Source: Bacilli bacterium
Lineage (GTDB): Bacteria > Bacillota_I > Bacilli_A > RFN20 > CAG-826
Length of the DNA stretch: 64,000 nucleotides
Direction of reading: 5' to 3'
Assembly: GCA_017651165.1 (NCBI GenBank)
Contig: JAGCDH010000012.1
Span: forward strand, 47,053-111,052
Under the pieces are notes generated by a model. The model searched no databases and had not been told where the DNA came from. It saw only the letters and a list, made by a program, of their open reading frames with translations. Position 1 is the first letter of the stretch; each line of letters opens with the position of its first letter. The position numbers and the translations under genes are program-made. Positions 33,040-42,151 of this stretch are shown here, piece by piece.

Positions 33040-33684
33040 ATGAAGAGTTTATTTAGTAAATATGTTTGGTTACGCTTTATCCTTTCAATTTCGCTTTTAT
33101 TCGCGGGAACATTAATTATTATTTTTGCAGCTACTAATAAAGGAAACATCTTACAAGATGGCTTAGATATTATTGCCGCTACAATCTTATTCCTATTTGG
33201 TTTGTTCGCCATTATTTCTTCATTCTTCTTTGAATCAAATAGTGCGATTACCAACGGCTTATTGTATGGCTCAGCATGTATTGCTTTAGGCATCTTCTTA
33301 TGCACAGATAAATTCCATTTATTACCATATGTAGTGCTCCTCTTATCAATATTCTTTGTGGTTATTGGTAGCGTGGAACTTATCAAAGGCCTCTTAATGA
33401 TTGCTCAGAAATTCAAGAATGTGACTTATATCATTTTGACATTCGTGTTTGCCGCATTATTCATCACAGGTGGTATCTTAGCCATTTGCAATCAAGGCAA
33501 AGCCACAACTGCATTATGCATTATCGGTGGCATCTTACTTGTGGCTTGTGGTGCTTATCAAATGGTGGTTGGTATTAAAGTTATGTCCGCTAAAAAAGGA
33601 AACAGAAACAATAAACCAGCTAGAAGATCTGCTCCTAAGAAAGAATCTCAAAAAGAAGTCAAAGAGATTGACTACACCAAATAA
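33040..33684 (+). CDS. Six-helix membrane protein (HdeD/DUF308-like layout)
   Basis: 214 aa with about six membrane helices (residues ~12-185) and a basic, hydrophilic C-terminal tail (KKGNRNNKPARRSAPKKES...). Repeated short helices with GG and GSVELIKG patterns resemble the HdeD/DUF308 group; function unknown. GGAGGAAA ribosome site. Divergent from the aminopeptidase gene. Confidence 0.75.
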   Translation: MKSLFSKYVWLRFILSISLLFAGTLIIIFAATNKGNILQDGLDIIAATILFLFGLFAIISSFFFESNSAITNGLLYGSACIALGIFLCTDKFHLLPYVVLLLSIFFVVIGSVELIKGLLMIAQKFKNVTYIILTFVFAALFITGGILAICNQGKATTALCIIGGILLVACGAYQMVVGIKVMSAKKGNRNNKPARRSAPKKESQKEVKEIDYTK

Positions 33685-33703
33685 TTACTGTTTTATGTAA
33701 TAA

Positions 33704-33735
33704 AAAAATGGATCCAAAACGGATCCATTTTTCTT
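33704..33735. terminator. Bidirectional terminator
   Basis: AAAAATGGATCC/GGATCCATTTTT stem (33704-33715 with 33721-33732), with A-run before and T-run after, serving both the plus-strand membrane gene and minus-strand secG. Confidence 0.85.
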
Positions 33736-33747
33736 TTTTAATCTTTC

Positions 33748-33990
33748 TTACTTAGCGCCACCGGCGTTAATAATTTCAATGATTAAAGCGAGGAAGAAAA
33801 ATAAGATTGCACAAATAAGAGTGAGAACAGAAACAACTTTTTCTGCACCTCTTTCTTTTGTCTTAACGAAGACGTTTAAGCCACCACCAGTAATAGCACC
33901 AGAAGCACCTTCTGATTTACCGCCTTGGAGTAAGCAGAGGATGATGATGACAATCGCAACCCCTAACATAATGAAGTCATATGGTTTCAT
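33748..33990 (-). CDS. secG: Preprotein translocase subunit SecG
   Basis: 80 aa, the usual size, two membrane helices (~6-24 and ~52-72) with the conserved CLLQGGKSEGASGAITGGG loop. Part of the SecYEG channel driven by SecA, encoded upstream. AAAGGAAG ribosome site before the ATG. Confidence 0.93.
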   Translation of the reverse strand: MKPYDFIMLGVAIVIIILCLLQGGKSEGASGAITGGGLNVFVKTKERGAEKVVSVLTLICAILFFFLALIIEIINAGGAK

Positions 33991-34025
33991 ACTTTTTTAA
34001 CTTCCTTTCTCAATCGCTGATACTA

Positions 34026-34054
34026 ATAATATTAGAATCGTTTAAATAACGCAA
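34026..34054 (-). promoter_or_regulatory. Candidate secG promoter
   Basis: TTGCGT (-35, 34049-34054), a 17-base spacer and TATTAT (-10, 34026-34031), between the uvrB stop and secG. Confidence 0.45.
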
Positions 34055-34063
34055 ACTTTATTT

Positions 34064-36043
34064 TTACAAATTGCTCTTAATTTCGAGAATAATATCTCGA
34101 AGCTCTGCCGCTCTTTCAAAGTCAAATTCTTTGGCGGCTTGACGCATTTGCTTTTCGAGTTCTTTGACCTTAGCTTCAATCTCAGCTCGACTACCATGTT
34201 TAGTAATATCAATCATTTCGCTAATTTCATCGTCACTATTATGGATTGGAGGACGAATATCTTTAATAACGGTTCGTGGGATAATTCCATTTTCGTTATT
34301 ATAAGCCTCTTGAATCATTCTACGACGATTAGTTTCTTCGATACATTCATGCATTGAATCAGTTACTCTATCAGCGTACATTATCACAAAACCGCGCTCA
34401 TTCCTGGCTGCTCTGCCGGTAATTTGAATAAGTGAACGTGTACTTCTAAGGAACCCTTCCTTGTCGGCGTCAAAAATTGAAATCAACGATACTTCAGGTA
34501 TATCTAATCCTTCACGTAATAGGTTAATACCAACTAAAACATCATACTTACCTTTTCTTAATTGATAGATAATCTCACTACGCTCAAGAGTTTTTGTTTC
34601 ATGATGCAAATAAACGACCTTAATGCCTTTTTCTTTAAGGAAATTAGTAAGGTCTTCCGCCATACGAATGGTTAATGTTACCACCATTGTTCTTTCGTTT
34701 CTCTTAACGCGTTCTTTAATTTCGTGGAGTAAATCATCAATCTGTCCAAGCGTTGGTCGTACTTCGATTAATGGATCTAATAAGCCGGTCGGACGAATGA
34801 TCTGTTCAGCGGAAACACCACCAGCTTTTTCCAGTTCATAATCACCTGGAGTAGCACTGGTGCAAATGACATTTGGCATGAGTTTTTCGAATTCTTCGAA
34901 ATTAAGTGGCCTATTATCTAAAGCAGAGGGCAATCTAAAACCATATTCCACGAGGGTTTCTTTTCTAGATCTATCACCGTTATACATACCTCTTAATTGA
35001 GGGAATGTGACATGTGATTCATCAATAATCATTAAGAAATCATCTGGGAAATAATCTATTAAGCACCAAGGTCTTTCACCTGGCTTTCTTTTATCGATGT
35101 GTCTTGAATAGTTTTCAATGCCAGGACACATGCCGAATTCTTGCATGCTTTCCATATCTTGATTGGTACGCATTTCAAGTCTTTCCGCTTCTAATAGTTT
35201 GCCTTGTTCTCTGAAAAACTTGAGCCTATCTTCTAGTTCCGCTTTGATTGTGGCGCAAGCCTCTTTAATTCTTTCTCTAGTTGAGGCATGATCGTAAGCC
35301 GGGAAAATAGGAAATGTGTGATACGTGTGTTTGATTTCACCAGTCAAAGAGTTGATTTGAACAATCTTTTCAACCTCATCTCCGAACGTATCAATTCTAA
35401 TGACATCGTTATCAAAGAAATTAGCAGGAACAATCTCAATAACATCGCCCCTTACTCTAAAGGTGCCTGGTGCAACATCTAGATTGTTTCTTTTATATTG
35501 GGCATCAACGAGTTTCTTATAAAGCTCTTGACGATTAATCTCTTCGCCCACTCGTATGTTAAATACGAGATTACGATATTCATCAGGATCGGTTAAACCA
35601 TATATAGAAGCAACAGACGCAACGATAATTGTATCTCTTCTTTCTAATACCGAATTAATTGCCGATGTTCTAAGCATCTCGATTTCTTCATTCATCACTG
35701 CGTTCTTATCAATATAGGTATCACTTTTTGGAATATAGGCTTCTGGTTGATAAAAATCGAAGTTGGATACAAAGTATTCAACTCGATTGTGAGGGAATAG
35801 TTCTTGGAATTCCGAATATAATTGACCGGCTAAAGTTTTATTGTGAACTAAAACAAGCGTTGGCTTTTGAACTCGTTCAATGATATTGGCCATAGTAAAA
35901 GTTTTACCTGTACCAGTAGCGCCTAATAGCACTTGAAACTTTTTGCCGTTAAGAATGCCAGCACTAAGCTTACTGATGGCCTCAGGTTGGTCACCAGTTG
36001 GTTTGAATTTGGAAACTATCTCAAAACGGTGTTCATTTTCCAT
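34064..36043 (-). CDS. uvrB: Excinuclease ABC subunit UvrB
   Basis: Nucleotide excision repair helicase-like protein, 659 aa, full length. Walker [11 protein letters not shown] (~40), the beta-hairpin [17 protein letters not shown] (~96-112) that clamps DNA, the DESH box (~343), motif [11 protein letters not shown] and a C-terminal UVR domain ([12 protein letters not shown]) that binds UvrC. It follows prfB by 20 bases, so it lies in the secA-prfB-uvrB operon. The ribosome site before the ATG is weak. uvrA and uvrC are not in the window. Confidence 0.97.
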   Translation of the reverse strand: MENEHRFEIVSKFKPTGDQPEAISKLSAGILNGKKFQVLLGATGTGKTFTMANIIERVQKPTLVLVHNKTLAGQLYSEFQELFPHNRVEYFVSNFDFYQPEAYIPKSDTYIDKNAVMNEEIEMLRTSAINSVLERRDTIIVASVASIYGLTDPDEYRNLVFNIRVGEEINRQELYKKLVDAQYKRNNLDVAPGTFRVRGDVIEIVPANFFDNDVIRIDTFGDEVEKIVQINSLTGEIKHTYHTFPIFPAYDHASTRERIKEACATIKAELEDRLKFFREQGKLLEAERLEMRTNQDMESMQEFGMCPGIENYSRHIDKRKPGERPWCLIDYFPDDFLMIIDESHVTFPQLRGMYNGDRSRKETLVEYGFRLPSALDNRPLNFEEFEKLMPNVICTSATPGDYELEKAGGVSAEQIIRPTGLLDPLIEVRPTLGQIDDLLHEIKERVKRNERTMVVTLTIRMAEDLTNFLKEKGIKVVYLHHETKTLERSEIIYQLRKGKYDVLVGINLLREGLDIPEVSLISIFDADKEGFLRSTRSLIQITGRAARNERGFVIMYADRVTDSMHECIEETNRRRMIQEAYNNENGIIPRTVIKDIRPPIHNSDDEISEMIDITKHGSRAEIEAKVKELEKQMRQAAKEFDFERAAELRDIILEIKSNL

Positions 36044-36063
36044 ATTTTATCGGTAAAACCCCA

Positions 36064-37171
36064 TTAATTTGTTTTGTTTTTAGCCTCAAAACGCAAATAA
36101 GCATTGATAAATCCATCGATGTTACCGTTCATGACAGATTGCACGTCGGTAACTTCATATTTAGTCCTATTGTCTTTGACAAGGGTGTAAGGGCAAAACA
36201 CATATGAACGGATCTGACTCCCCCACTCAATATTCTTCTTTTCACCAACGATAGAATCGAGTTTATTTTGACGTTTTTCTAACTCTATAAAATAGAGTTT
36301 ACTTTTAAGCATTTTCATAGCGGTTTCTTTATTAAGCAATTGGCTTCTTTCGATTTGGCAAGAAACCACGATACCTGTTGGCAAGTGCGTAATTCTAACA
36401 GCGGTTTCAACTTTGTTGACGTTTTGTCCACCAGCACCACCACTACGATATGTATCAACTTTCAAATCTGCTTCATTAATATCGATGTCAATCGCATCAT
36501 TATTGAATTCTGGTACAACGTTAACAGAAGCAAATGAAGTATGTCTTCTCTTGTTAGCATCAAATGGAGAAATTCTCACTAATCGATGCACGCCCTTCTC
36601 GCTTTTCAGTAAACCATAGGTATGTTTACCACTAATTTGGAGCGTTACCGACTTGATTCCAGCTTCATCTCCAGGCTCATATGAAAGGATGGACATTTTG
36701 AAACGATGTTGTTCGGCATAAAGCACGTACATTCTATAAAGCATATCCGCCCAGTCTTGTGCTTCTGTACCACCAGCACCTGGATGGATTTCCACAATGG
36801 CGTTTAAATCATCAAATTCACCATTGAATAATATTTGTAATTCAAAGTCATCAGTTTTACTTTCTAAATCTTCTAAAGAAGATTCGATTTGTTCTAAAAA
36901 TGAATCGTCATCAAAACTTAAAAGTTCTTCCAAGTCTTTGTTTTTGGAGATTAAATCGCGATATGTTTCAACGATTTCTCGTGAGTGATTTAAACGCGCA
37001 ATCACTTCTAAAGCCTGGCTTCTGTTGTTCCAGAAGTCAGCTTCTTCACTTTTGATAGACAAGTCTTTTATTTCTGAATCAAGCTTTTCGAGGTCAAAGA
37101 GAAGACCCGAGTTGATGGATTCTCTCACCAACAGCACAAAGTTCTTGTTTTAAAGAAACAATGTCTTTCAT
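36064..37171 (-). CDS. prfB: Peptide chain release factor 2, expressed by programmed +1 frameshift
   Basis: Recognises UGA and UAA stops. The true start is the ATG at 37171, which reads 25 codons to CTT-TGA; slipping forward one base at CTTTGAC (37093-37099) gives GAC CTC GAA and the main frame, for a protein of 368 aa, the normal RF2 length. The anticodon-like SPF motif ([15 protein letters not shown]) and the GGQ motif ([11 protein letters not shown]) are present. The ATG follows the secA stop as TAA-T-ATG, so it is coupled to secA. The frameshift is autoregulatory in other bacteria: low RF2 favours the slip. Its presence shows that TGA is a stop here. Confidence 0.96.
37093..37099 (-). promoter_or_regulatory. 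prfB programmed frameshift site CTTTGAC
   Basis: In-frame codon 25 CTT is followed by TGA C; the downstream frame resumes at GAC. The SD-like stimulator usually found a few bases upstream is weak here (CTCGGG). Confidence 0.9.
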
Positions 37172-37172
37172 A

Positions 37173-39632
37173 TTATTCGTCTTTCTTTTCCTCTTCGGCT
37201 GGTTGTTCAGCTGGTTTTTCTTCAGGTTGTGGTTGAACACGACGTTGTGGATGGATATTAACTAAGTTAAGAACACCATCAACAGATGCTAATTCTAAGC
37301 ATTCTCTAAACATCGCATAGCCTTCATTGACGTAATCCTGCAAAGGATTAACGTTAGCATAGCTTCTTAAGAAGATGGTTTCTCTTAAGCGCGCCATAGA
37401 GTCAATATGTTTTGTCCAGTTTTGGTCAATACAGTGTAAAACCACTGAACGTTTAATGCTGTCTTTATCTTCTTCATCAACATCCCATTCAGTCAGGAGT
37501 TGATCAAATCTTTCACGGATTAAAATCGCTAAGTCTGGTGCGATGTCTTCGACAGGTGCATCATCATATAAACTTGGTTTAATAACACCAGATGGTAAGA
37601 ATCTTGGTTCGACAACTTTAACAAGTTGTTCGCCTGATACTAAGTGGCTGTCATTGCTATCAGCAGGAACACCTTTCTTGGCTAAGAATTCACCAGTGGT
37701 TTTAAAGATATCGTCCATGATATCGTCAATGTTTTTACCTTCGATGATTCTGTCTCTCTTGTCATAGACAATTTGTCTTTGCTTGGCCAAGACATCATCG
37801 TATTCAAGTAAGCTCTTACGAGTATCGAAGTTTTGACCTTCAATCTTCTTTTGAGCGGATGTGATTACATTAGTAATCATTCTTGCTTCTAACGCTTCTT
37901 CACCGAAGTTCTTTTCAATGAAGTTTCTGATACCATCAGCGGCGAATCTAATTAATAATTCGTCATCGAAAGAAACATAGAATCTAGAGAAGCCTGGGTC
38001 ACCCTGACGACCACTTCTACCACGTAATTGATTATCAATACGTCTTGATTCATGTCTTTCTGTACCTAAAACACATAAGCCAGATAAGTTTGTAATGCCT
38101 TTTTTGGCTAATTCTTTTTTTTGCTCTGGAGTGAGTTTACTATCAAGTGTTCTCACTTCATCGTTAATCTTAATATCGGTACCACGACCTGCCATGTTTG
38201 TGGCTAAGGTAATAGAGCCTTTTTCACCAGCGTGAGAGATGATTTCCGCTTCACGTGCATGGTTTTTCGCGTTCAACATCTCGTGTTGTAGGCCTGCGGC
38301 TGTGAGTAAAGCAGAGATTTCTTCTGATGATTCAACAGAGACTGTACCAATCAAGATTGGTTGGCCCAATTCATGACGGATTTGGACTTCTTTGACTAAA
38401 GCCGCAAGTTTTGGACCTTTGTGAGCATATACATAGTCAAGTGCGTCCACACGGATAACAGGTCTGTTTGTTGGAATACACACAACGCGCATATTATAGA
38501 TTTTACGGAATTCTTCTTCCTCGGTTTTAGCGGTACCAGTCATACCAGCAAGCTTTGTGTACAAACGGAAGAAGTTTTGATATGTAATCGTCGCCATTGT
38601 GACGGTTTCTTGTTTGATTTTAACATTTTCTTTAGCTTGAACAGCTTGATGTAAACCATCAGACCATTCACGACCAGGAAGAACACGGCCAGTAAATGGG
38701 TCAATAATTTGAACTTCGCCTTCGGCATCGACTAAGTAGTCGACATCTCTAGCCATAATGAAGTTTGCCTTTAAGGCATTATGGATTCTATGAACGAGAT
38801 CAGCGAATTCTGGATCATAAAGATTCTTAATGCCGAACATACGTTCCGCTTTTGCTTGGCCATCTTCGGTTAAGTGGACTGTTTTGTCTTTAACATCAAC
38901 AGCAAAGTCTTTTTCTTTCTTTAGGGTTTTGCAGAATCTATCTGCAACTGTATATTGGGAAGCACTTGTTTTAGCACCACCAGAAATAATTAATGGCGTT
39001 CTACTTTCATCAATCAAAATTGAGTCGGCTTCGTCAACGATACAGAAGTTAAGGCCTCTTAAAACACGATGGGCCATATCTGTGGCCATGTTATCTCTTA
39101 AGTAGTCAAAGCCTAATTCTGAGTTGGTGGTATATGTGATATCGCATAAATATGCGTCTCTCTTCTCGCTTGTGGTCTTTGTACGAGAGTTAACACCTAC
39201 GGTGAGACCGAGGAATCGATAGATTTGACCCATCCATTCCGCGTCACGACCGGATAAGTATTCGTTAACGGTAATAACATGCAAGCCTTTGCCTGCAAGA
39301 GCGTTAAGATAAACCGCCATCGTACATGTTAAGGTTTTACCCTCACCAGTTTTCATTTCGGCAACATCACCAGCGTGTAAAACTAATGAACCAATAATTT
39401 GAACTTTGTATGGGAATTCACCAATACAACGCTTAGCGGCTTCTCTTGCAACCGCGAAAGCTTCATATTTGATATCATCCAAGGTTTTACCTTGGGCTAA
39501 TAATTCCTTGAAGTATGGAGTCTTGGCTTGAAGTTCTTCGTTACTGAGTGCAGCCATCTGACTTTCATAAGCGATGACTTTATCAGCTTCTTTCATATAT
39601 TTTTTAAGAGCTCTTTTGTCGAAAAATCCCAT
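37173..39632 (-). CDS. secA: Preprotein translocase ATPase SecA
   Basis: Motor ATPase for protein export, 819 aa. Walker A MKTGEGKT (~97-104), DEADSILID (Walker B), GSITLATNMAGRGTDIKI, GRSGRQGDPG, and the helical scaffold to the end. The C-terminus is a Pro/Glu/Lys-rich tail (PQPEEKPAEQPAEEEKKDE) without the Cys-rich zinc-binding SEC-C motif of many SecA proteins. First gene of secA-prfB-uvrB. The ribosome site is weak; see the leader at 39633-39693. Confidence 0.97.
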   Translation of the reverse strand: MGFFDKRALKKYMKEADKVIAYESQMAALSNEELQAKTPYFKELLAQGKTLDDIKYEAFAVAREAAKRCIGEFPYKVQIIGSLVLHAGDVAEMKTGEGKTLTCTMAVYLNALAGKGLHVITVNEYLSGRDAEWMGQIYRFLGLTVGVNSRTKTTSEKRDAYLCDITYTTNSELGFDYLRDNMATDMAHRVLRGLNFCIVDEADSILIDESRTPLIISGGAKTSASQYTVADRFCKTLKKEKDFAVDVKDKTVHLTEDGQAKAERMFGIKNLYDPEFADLVHRIHNALKANFIMARDVDYLVDAEGEVQIIDPFTGRVLPGREWSDGLHQAVQAKENVKIKQETVTMATITYQNFFRLYTKLAGMTGTAKTEEEEFRKIYNMRVVCIPTNRPVIRVDALDYVYAHKGPKLAALVKEVQIRHELGQPILIGTVSVESSEEISALLTAAGLQHEMLNAKNHAREAEIISHAGEKGSITLATNMAGRGTDIKINDEVRTLDSKLTPEQKKELAKKGITNLSGLCVLGTERHESRRIDNQLRGRSGRQGDPGFSRFYVSFDDELLIRFAADGIRNFIEKNFGEEALEARMITNVITSAQKKIEGQNFDTRKSLLEYDDVLAKQRQIVYDKRDRIIEGKNIDDIMDDIFKTTGEFLAKKGVPADSNDSHLVSGEQLVKVVEPRFLPSGVIKPSLYDDAPVEDIAPDLAILIRERFDQLLTEWDVDEEDKDSIKRSVVLHCIDQNWTKHIDSMARLRETIFLRSYANVNPLQDYVNEGYAMFRECLELASVDGVLNLVNIHPQRRVQPQPEEKPAEQPAEEEKKDE

Positions 39633-39693
39633 AATTTAATACCAATCACACAAATGGTGTGCCTTTCTTTATAAAAGAATTTCATGCATTCGC
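39633..39693 (-). promoter_or_regulatory. secA leader with hairpin and possible 5-codon ORF
   Basis: The leader carries AAAGAAAGG, a CACAC/GTGTG hairpin, and a possible leader ORF TTG TGT GAT TGG TAT TAA whose stop is four bases before the secA ATG. No ribosome site lies in the normal place for secA. Coupling through the leader ORF is a guess. Confidence 0.3.
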
Positions 39694-39699
39694 TTAAAT

Positions 39700-39728
39700 A
39701 TAATATCAATGCAAACTATTCTTGTCTA
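39700..39728 (-). promoter_or_regulatory. secA promoter
   Basis: TAGACA (-35, 39723-39728), a 17-base spacer and TATTAT (-10, 39700-39705). Confidence 0.65.
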
Positions 39729-39743
39729 ATAATAAAAGTTATT

Positions 39744-40427
39744 TTATGTAACTTTTTTGAAACCTTTATCGCTAGTTTTGGCCAAAACCAGCACTTTAAT
39801 ATCTTTTGGATTGAGTCTTTCTACCATGTTAATCGTCGCTCTCATTGTTGAACCTGTAGTGTAAATATCATCAACAATCAGAACCTTTGTTTTTCCTAGA
39901 TTAATCTTTTCTTTGAAGGCCAAATATTTGCCAATTTCTTTTCTCTTTTTGGCGGTTTGATCAGCTTGCTTTTGATGAGCGGTTTTCTCAATAATTGGAA
40001 GTACTTCTAAACCGACTTTTTTAAAAGCCTCTAGTACATGATTGAATCCTCTTTTCTTATCGTCTTCTACATATGATGGAATTGGAATAATTTTGTATCC
40101 GCAAAACCGCATTTCTATTTCCTTAATATATAGATTTAAGAATGTTTCATTGAGTTCATAATCAAAACAACCTTTATACAGATAGATAAGATTCTTAATG
40201 AATGGCGTGTATTCATAAACCGCTAAGGCTTTATAACCATCCACTTTAAACGAAACAAACTTTGGATCAAGTTCATCTTGGCATTTAGGACATATGCATA
40301 CATCATCGTCAAATAGGCGACACATGTCATCTATCTCTATTCTTTTGAAGCATATCTTGCAGTATTTTGTTGTTGGCGTTAATGTCTTCAATCGCTCCTT
40401 GAATTTGATCATTACTTCTTTTAGCAA
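39744..40427 (-). CDS. comFC: ComFC/GntX-type phosphoribosyltransferase-like protein
   Basis: 227 aa. N-terminal four-Cys zinc site (YCKICFKR...CICPKC, ~22-50) and a C-terminal phosphoribosyltransferase fold with the PRPP loop KVLIVDDIYTTGSTMRA (~188-204). In Bacilli it acts with ComFA in DNA uptake during competence. I keep the TTG start at 40427 because AGGAGAGGTGA lies just upstream and because later starts would remove the first Cys pair; this makes it overlap comFA by 101 bases. Confidence 0.85.
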   Translation of the reverse strand: MLKEVMIKFKERLKTLTPTTKYCKICFKRIEIDDMCRLFDDDVCICPKCQDELDPKFVSFKVDGYKALAVYEYTPFIKNLIYLYKGCFDYELNETFLNLYIKEIEMRFCGYKIIPIPSYVEDDKKRGFNHVLEAFKKVGLEVLPIIEKTAHQKQADQTAKKRKEIGKYLAFKEKINLGKTKVLIVDDIYTTGSTMRATINMVERLNPKDIKVLVLAKTSDKGFKKVT

Positions 40428-41511
40428 AAAATATCACCTCTCCTTCTGGTGCTTCTTTTCTTCTACCCGCTCTTCCGGCAATTTGAATCAGAGAAGCAGC
40501 ATCATAAATTGAGTTGTCTGCATGAAAAACGAGAACTTGTAAATCTTTAACAGTCACCCCTCTTTCAAGCACTGCAGTTGTAACTAAAAATCGGTATTTA
40601 CCATTTCTAAAATCATCAATTACTACATTATTATTTGGACGCTTTGAATTCACGTATGTTCCACCCCTAAAAAATAGCTTTAAAAATAGCGACAGTTTTC
40701 TTGATTCATCTATCGTTGGAACAAATATGAAAACAGGCTTATTATTCTTGAGAAATCTCCGAATTGATATTATCATTTTGTAGTATAACTTAAAAGCGCC
40801 ACCGGTTATTACTTGTGGAACTGGTAATGGATGTCTATGAAACCTTGCCGGCAATCTCATAACATCCTTCCCAGGTTTATTAAATGCGGCGATTAGTTCT
40901 TTTGATGGAGTGGCGGTCAATAAAACATAATGCCCTTTAACAGAATTAACGAAAAGGTGTCTAAGAACCTTATTCCCTTTAAAAGGGAAGGCATCAATCT
41001 CATCCATAATCAAAAGATCAAAATACTTTTTATACCTAAACAGTTGATGTGTTGTTAGACAAACGATATCTCCAGTTAAGATACGATGGCTACCACCGAA
41101 AACTGCGATGACACTATTCTTTGAAAAGATTTTCTGCAAACGACACTTCAATTCATAGCAGACACTCTTTCTTGGCACGGCAAACCCTACTTTCAATCCG
41201 TTTTGGATTGCGTATTTAATTATCCCCAAGCAGATTTCTGTTTTTCCTGATCCACATACAGCAAAAACAAGACTATCAATTCCATTCTTATAATTATTTA
41301 TAAGCCTTTCTGATAGTTCCTTCTGCTCCTCGGACAATTCATATGAAAGATTTATTGGCGCCTCTTTTGAAATGGATACTCGTGAATTCGCCACATCTCC
41401 TCTAAAAGAGATACAGAGACGGCAATATTTCTTTCCGTTAAGAATTCCTATTGAATTAGAATCTTTGTTGCCACAGATGGGACATTTGAATGGTTTTTGC
41501 TCATTTTCCAC
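40327..41511 (-). CDS. comFA: Competence helicase ComFA
   Basis: DEAD-box-like ATP-dependent helicase/translocase thought to pull single-stranded DNA into the cell during transformation, 394 aa. N-terminal zinc site CPICGNKD...CRLC (~10-33), Walker A AVCGSGKTE (~83-91), DEID box (~169-172), and IQIAGRAGRRKEAP (motif VI). Start is GTG at 41511, with AAGGTGA seven bases upstream. Together with comFC it hints at natural competence, but other com genes are not in the window, so this is not proof. Confidence 0.9.
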   Translation of the reverse strand: MENEQKPFKCPICGNKDSNSIGILNGKKYCRLCISFRGDVANSRVSISKEAPINLSYELSEEQKELSERLINNYKNGIDSLVFAVCGSGKTEICLGIIKYAIQNGLKVGFAVPRKSVCYELKCRLQKIFSKNSVIAVFGGSHRILTGDIVCLTTHQLFRYKKYFDLLIMDEIDAFPFKGNKVLRHLFVNSVKGHYVLLTATPSKELIAAFNKPGKDVMRLPARFHRHPLPVPQVITGGAFKLYYKMIISIRRFLKNNKPVFIFVPTIDESRKLSLFLKLFFRGGTYVNSKRPNNNVVIDDFRNGKYRFLVTTAVLERGVTVKDLQVLVFHADNSIYDAASLIQIAGRAGRRKEAPEGEVIFFAKRSNDQIQGAIEDINANNKILQDMLQKNRDR

Positions 41512-41623
41512 AAAGTGGTCACCTTACTGTTCTGATTCTTTTTCTAACAATCATAAGCAAACAGTTTTTCTTAGGTACGAACTTGATTGTGGTCAAATAA
41601 ATCTTGTGATATTTTTTCTTGCT

Positions 41624-41663
41624 CATAAAAAAATCCTCCTACTTAACCAATAGAGAGGATTTT
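41624..41663. terminator. Terminator of the prfA-prmC-rpiB operon
   Basis: AAAATCCTC/GAGGATTTT stem (41630-41638 with 41655-41663), with A/T runs on both sides; faces the rpiB transcript on the minus strand. Confidence 0.75.
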
Positions 41664-41687
41664 TGATTTTTGTCCAAAATTTTTAAA

Positions 41688-42125
41688 TTATTTTTCTAAA
41701 TCGTTAATCATTTGCACTCTAGTGGCATGTCTTCCACCGGCAAATTTAGCTTTTAAAAAGGCATTTGTTCGAGCAATAGCTTGCTTTAAAGAAGTAAACT
41801 TGGCGCCAAATGTAATAACGTTAGCGTCGTTATGTTCACGCATTAAGCGTGATACTGTGGCATTATAGCCAATTCCCGCACGAATTCCTTTGATTTTATT
41901 GGCAGCGATTGCTACACCTTCACCACTTGTGCAGACGATAATTCCAAATTGGCATTCACCACTTTGAACTTTTTTAGCACACTTGATAGCAAATTCTGGG
42001 TAGTGGCAAGAATCAGTTAAATAAGTTCCGACATCATCGACATCAAAACCTTTATTAATCAGATAGTCTTTTAGTTGTTCCTTAAGTTCGAAACCACCAT
42101 GATCAGAAGCAATTGCTAATTTCAT
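41688..42125 (-). CDS. rpiB: Ribose-5-phosphate isomerase B
   Basis: Interconverts ribose-5-phosphate and ribulose-5-phosphate in the pentose phosphate pathway, 145 aa. SDHGGFELK near the N-terminus and the active-site loop GIIVCTSGEGVAIAANK (~62-78, catalytic Cys) are typical of the RpiB/LacAB family. Last gene of prfA-prmC-rpiB, 26 bases after prmC. Confidence 0.92.
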   Translation of the reverse strand: MKLAIASDHGGFELKEQLKDYLINKGFDVDDVGTYLTDSCHYPEFAIKCAKKVQSGECQFGIIVCTSGEGVAIAANKIKGIRAGIGYNATVSRLMREHNDANVITFGAKFTSLKQAIARTNAFLKAKFAGGRHATRVQMINDLEK

Positions 42126-42151
42126 AATTCAATACCGTCCTACCATATACA

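Noticed and set aside
37100..37137. Start of prfB at 37137
   Set aside because: It would read the pre-slip region in the wrong frame ([10 protein letters not shown]...). The true N-terminus comes from the ATG at 37171 with the CTTTGAC slip.
40327..40427. comFA/comFC overlap as a frameshifted single gene
   Set aside because: Both have complete domains, and a strong ribosome site precedes the comFC TTG start.
41566..41580. Com-box (TACGAATA-like) before comFA
   Set aside because: Only TACGAACT on the wrong strand; no real match.
41372..41653. 93-aa plus-strand reading frame over comFA start
   Set aside because: No ribosome site or family pattern; opposite to a well-supported gene.
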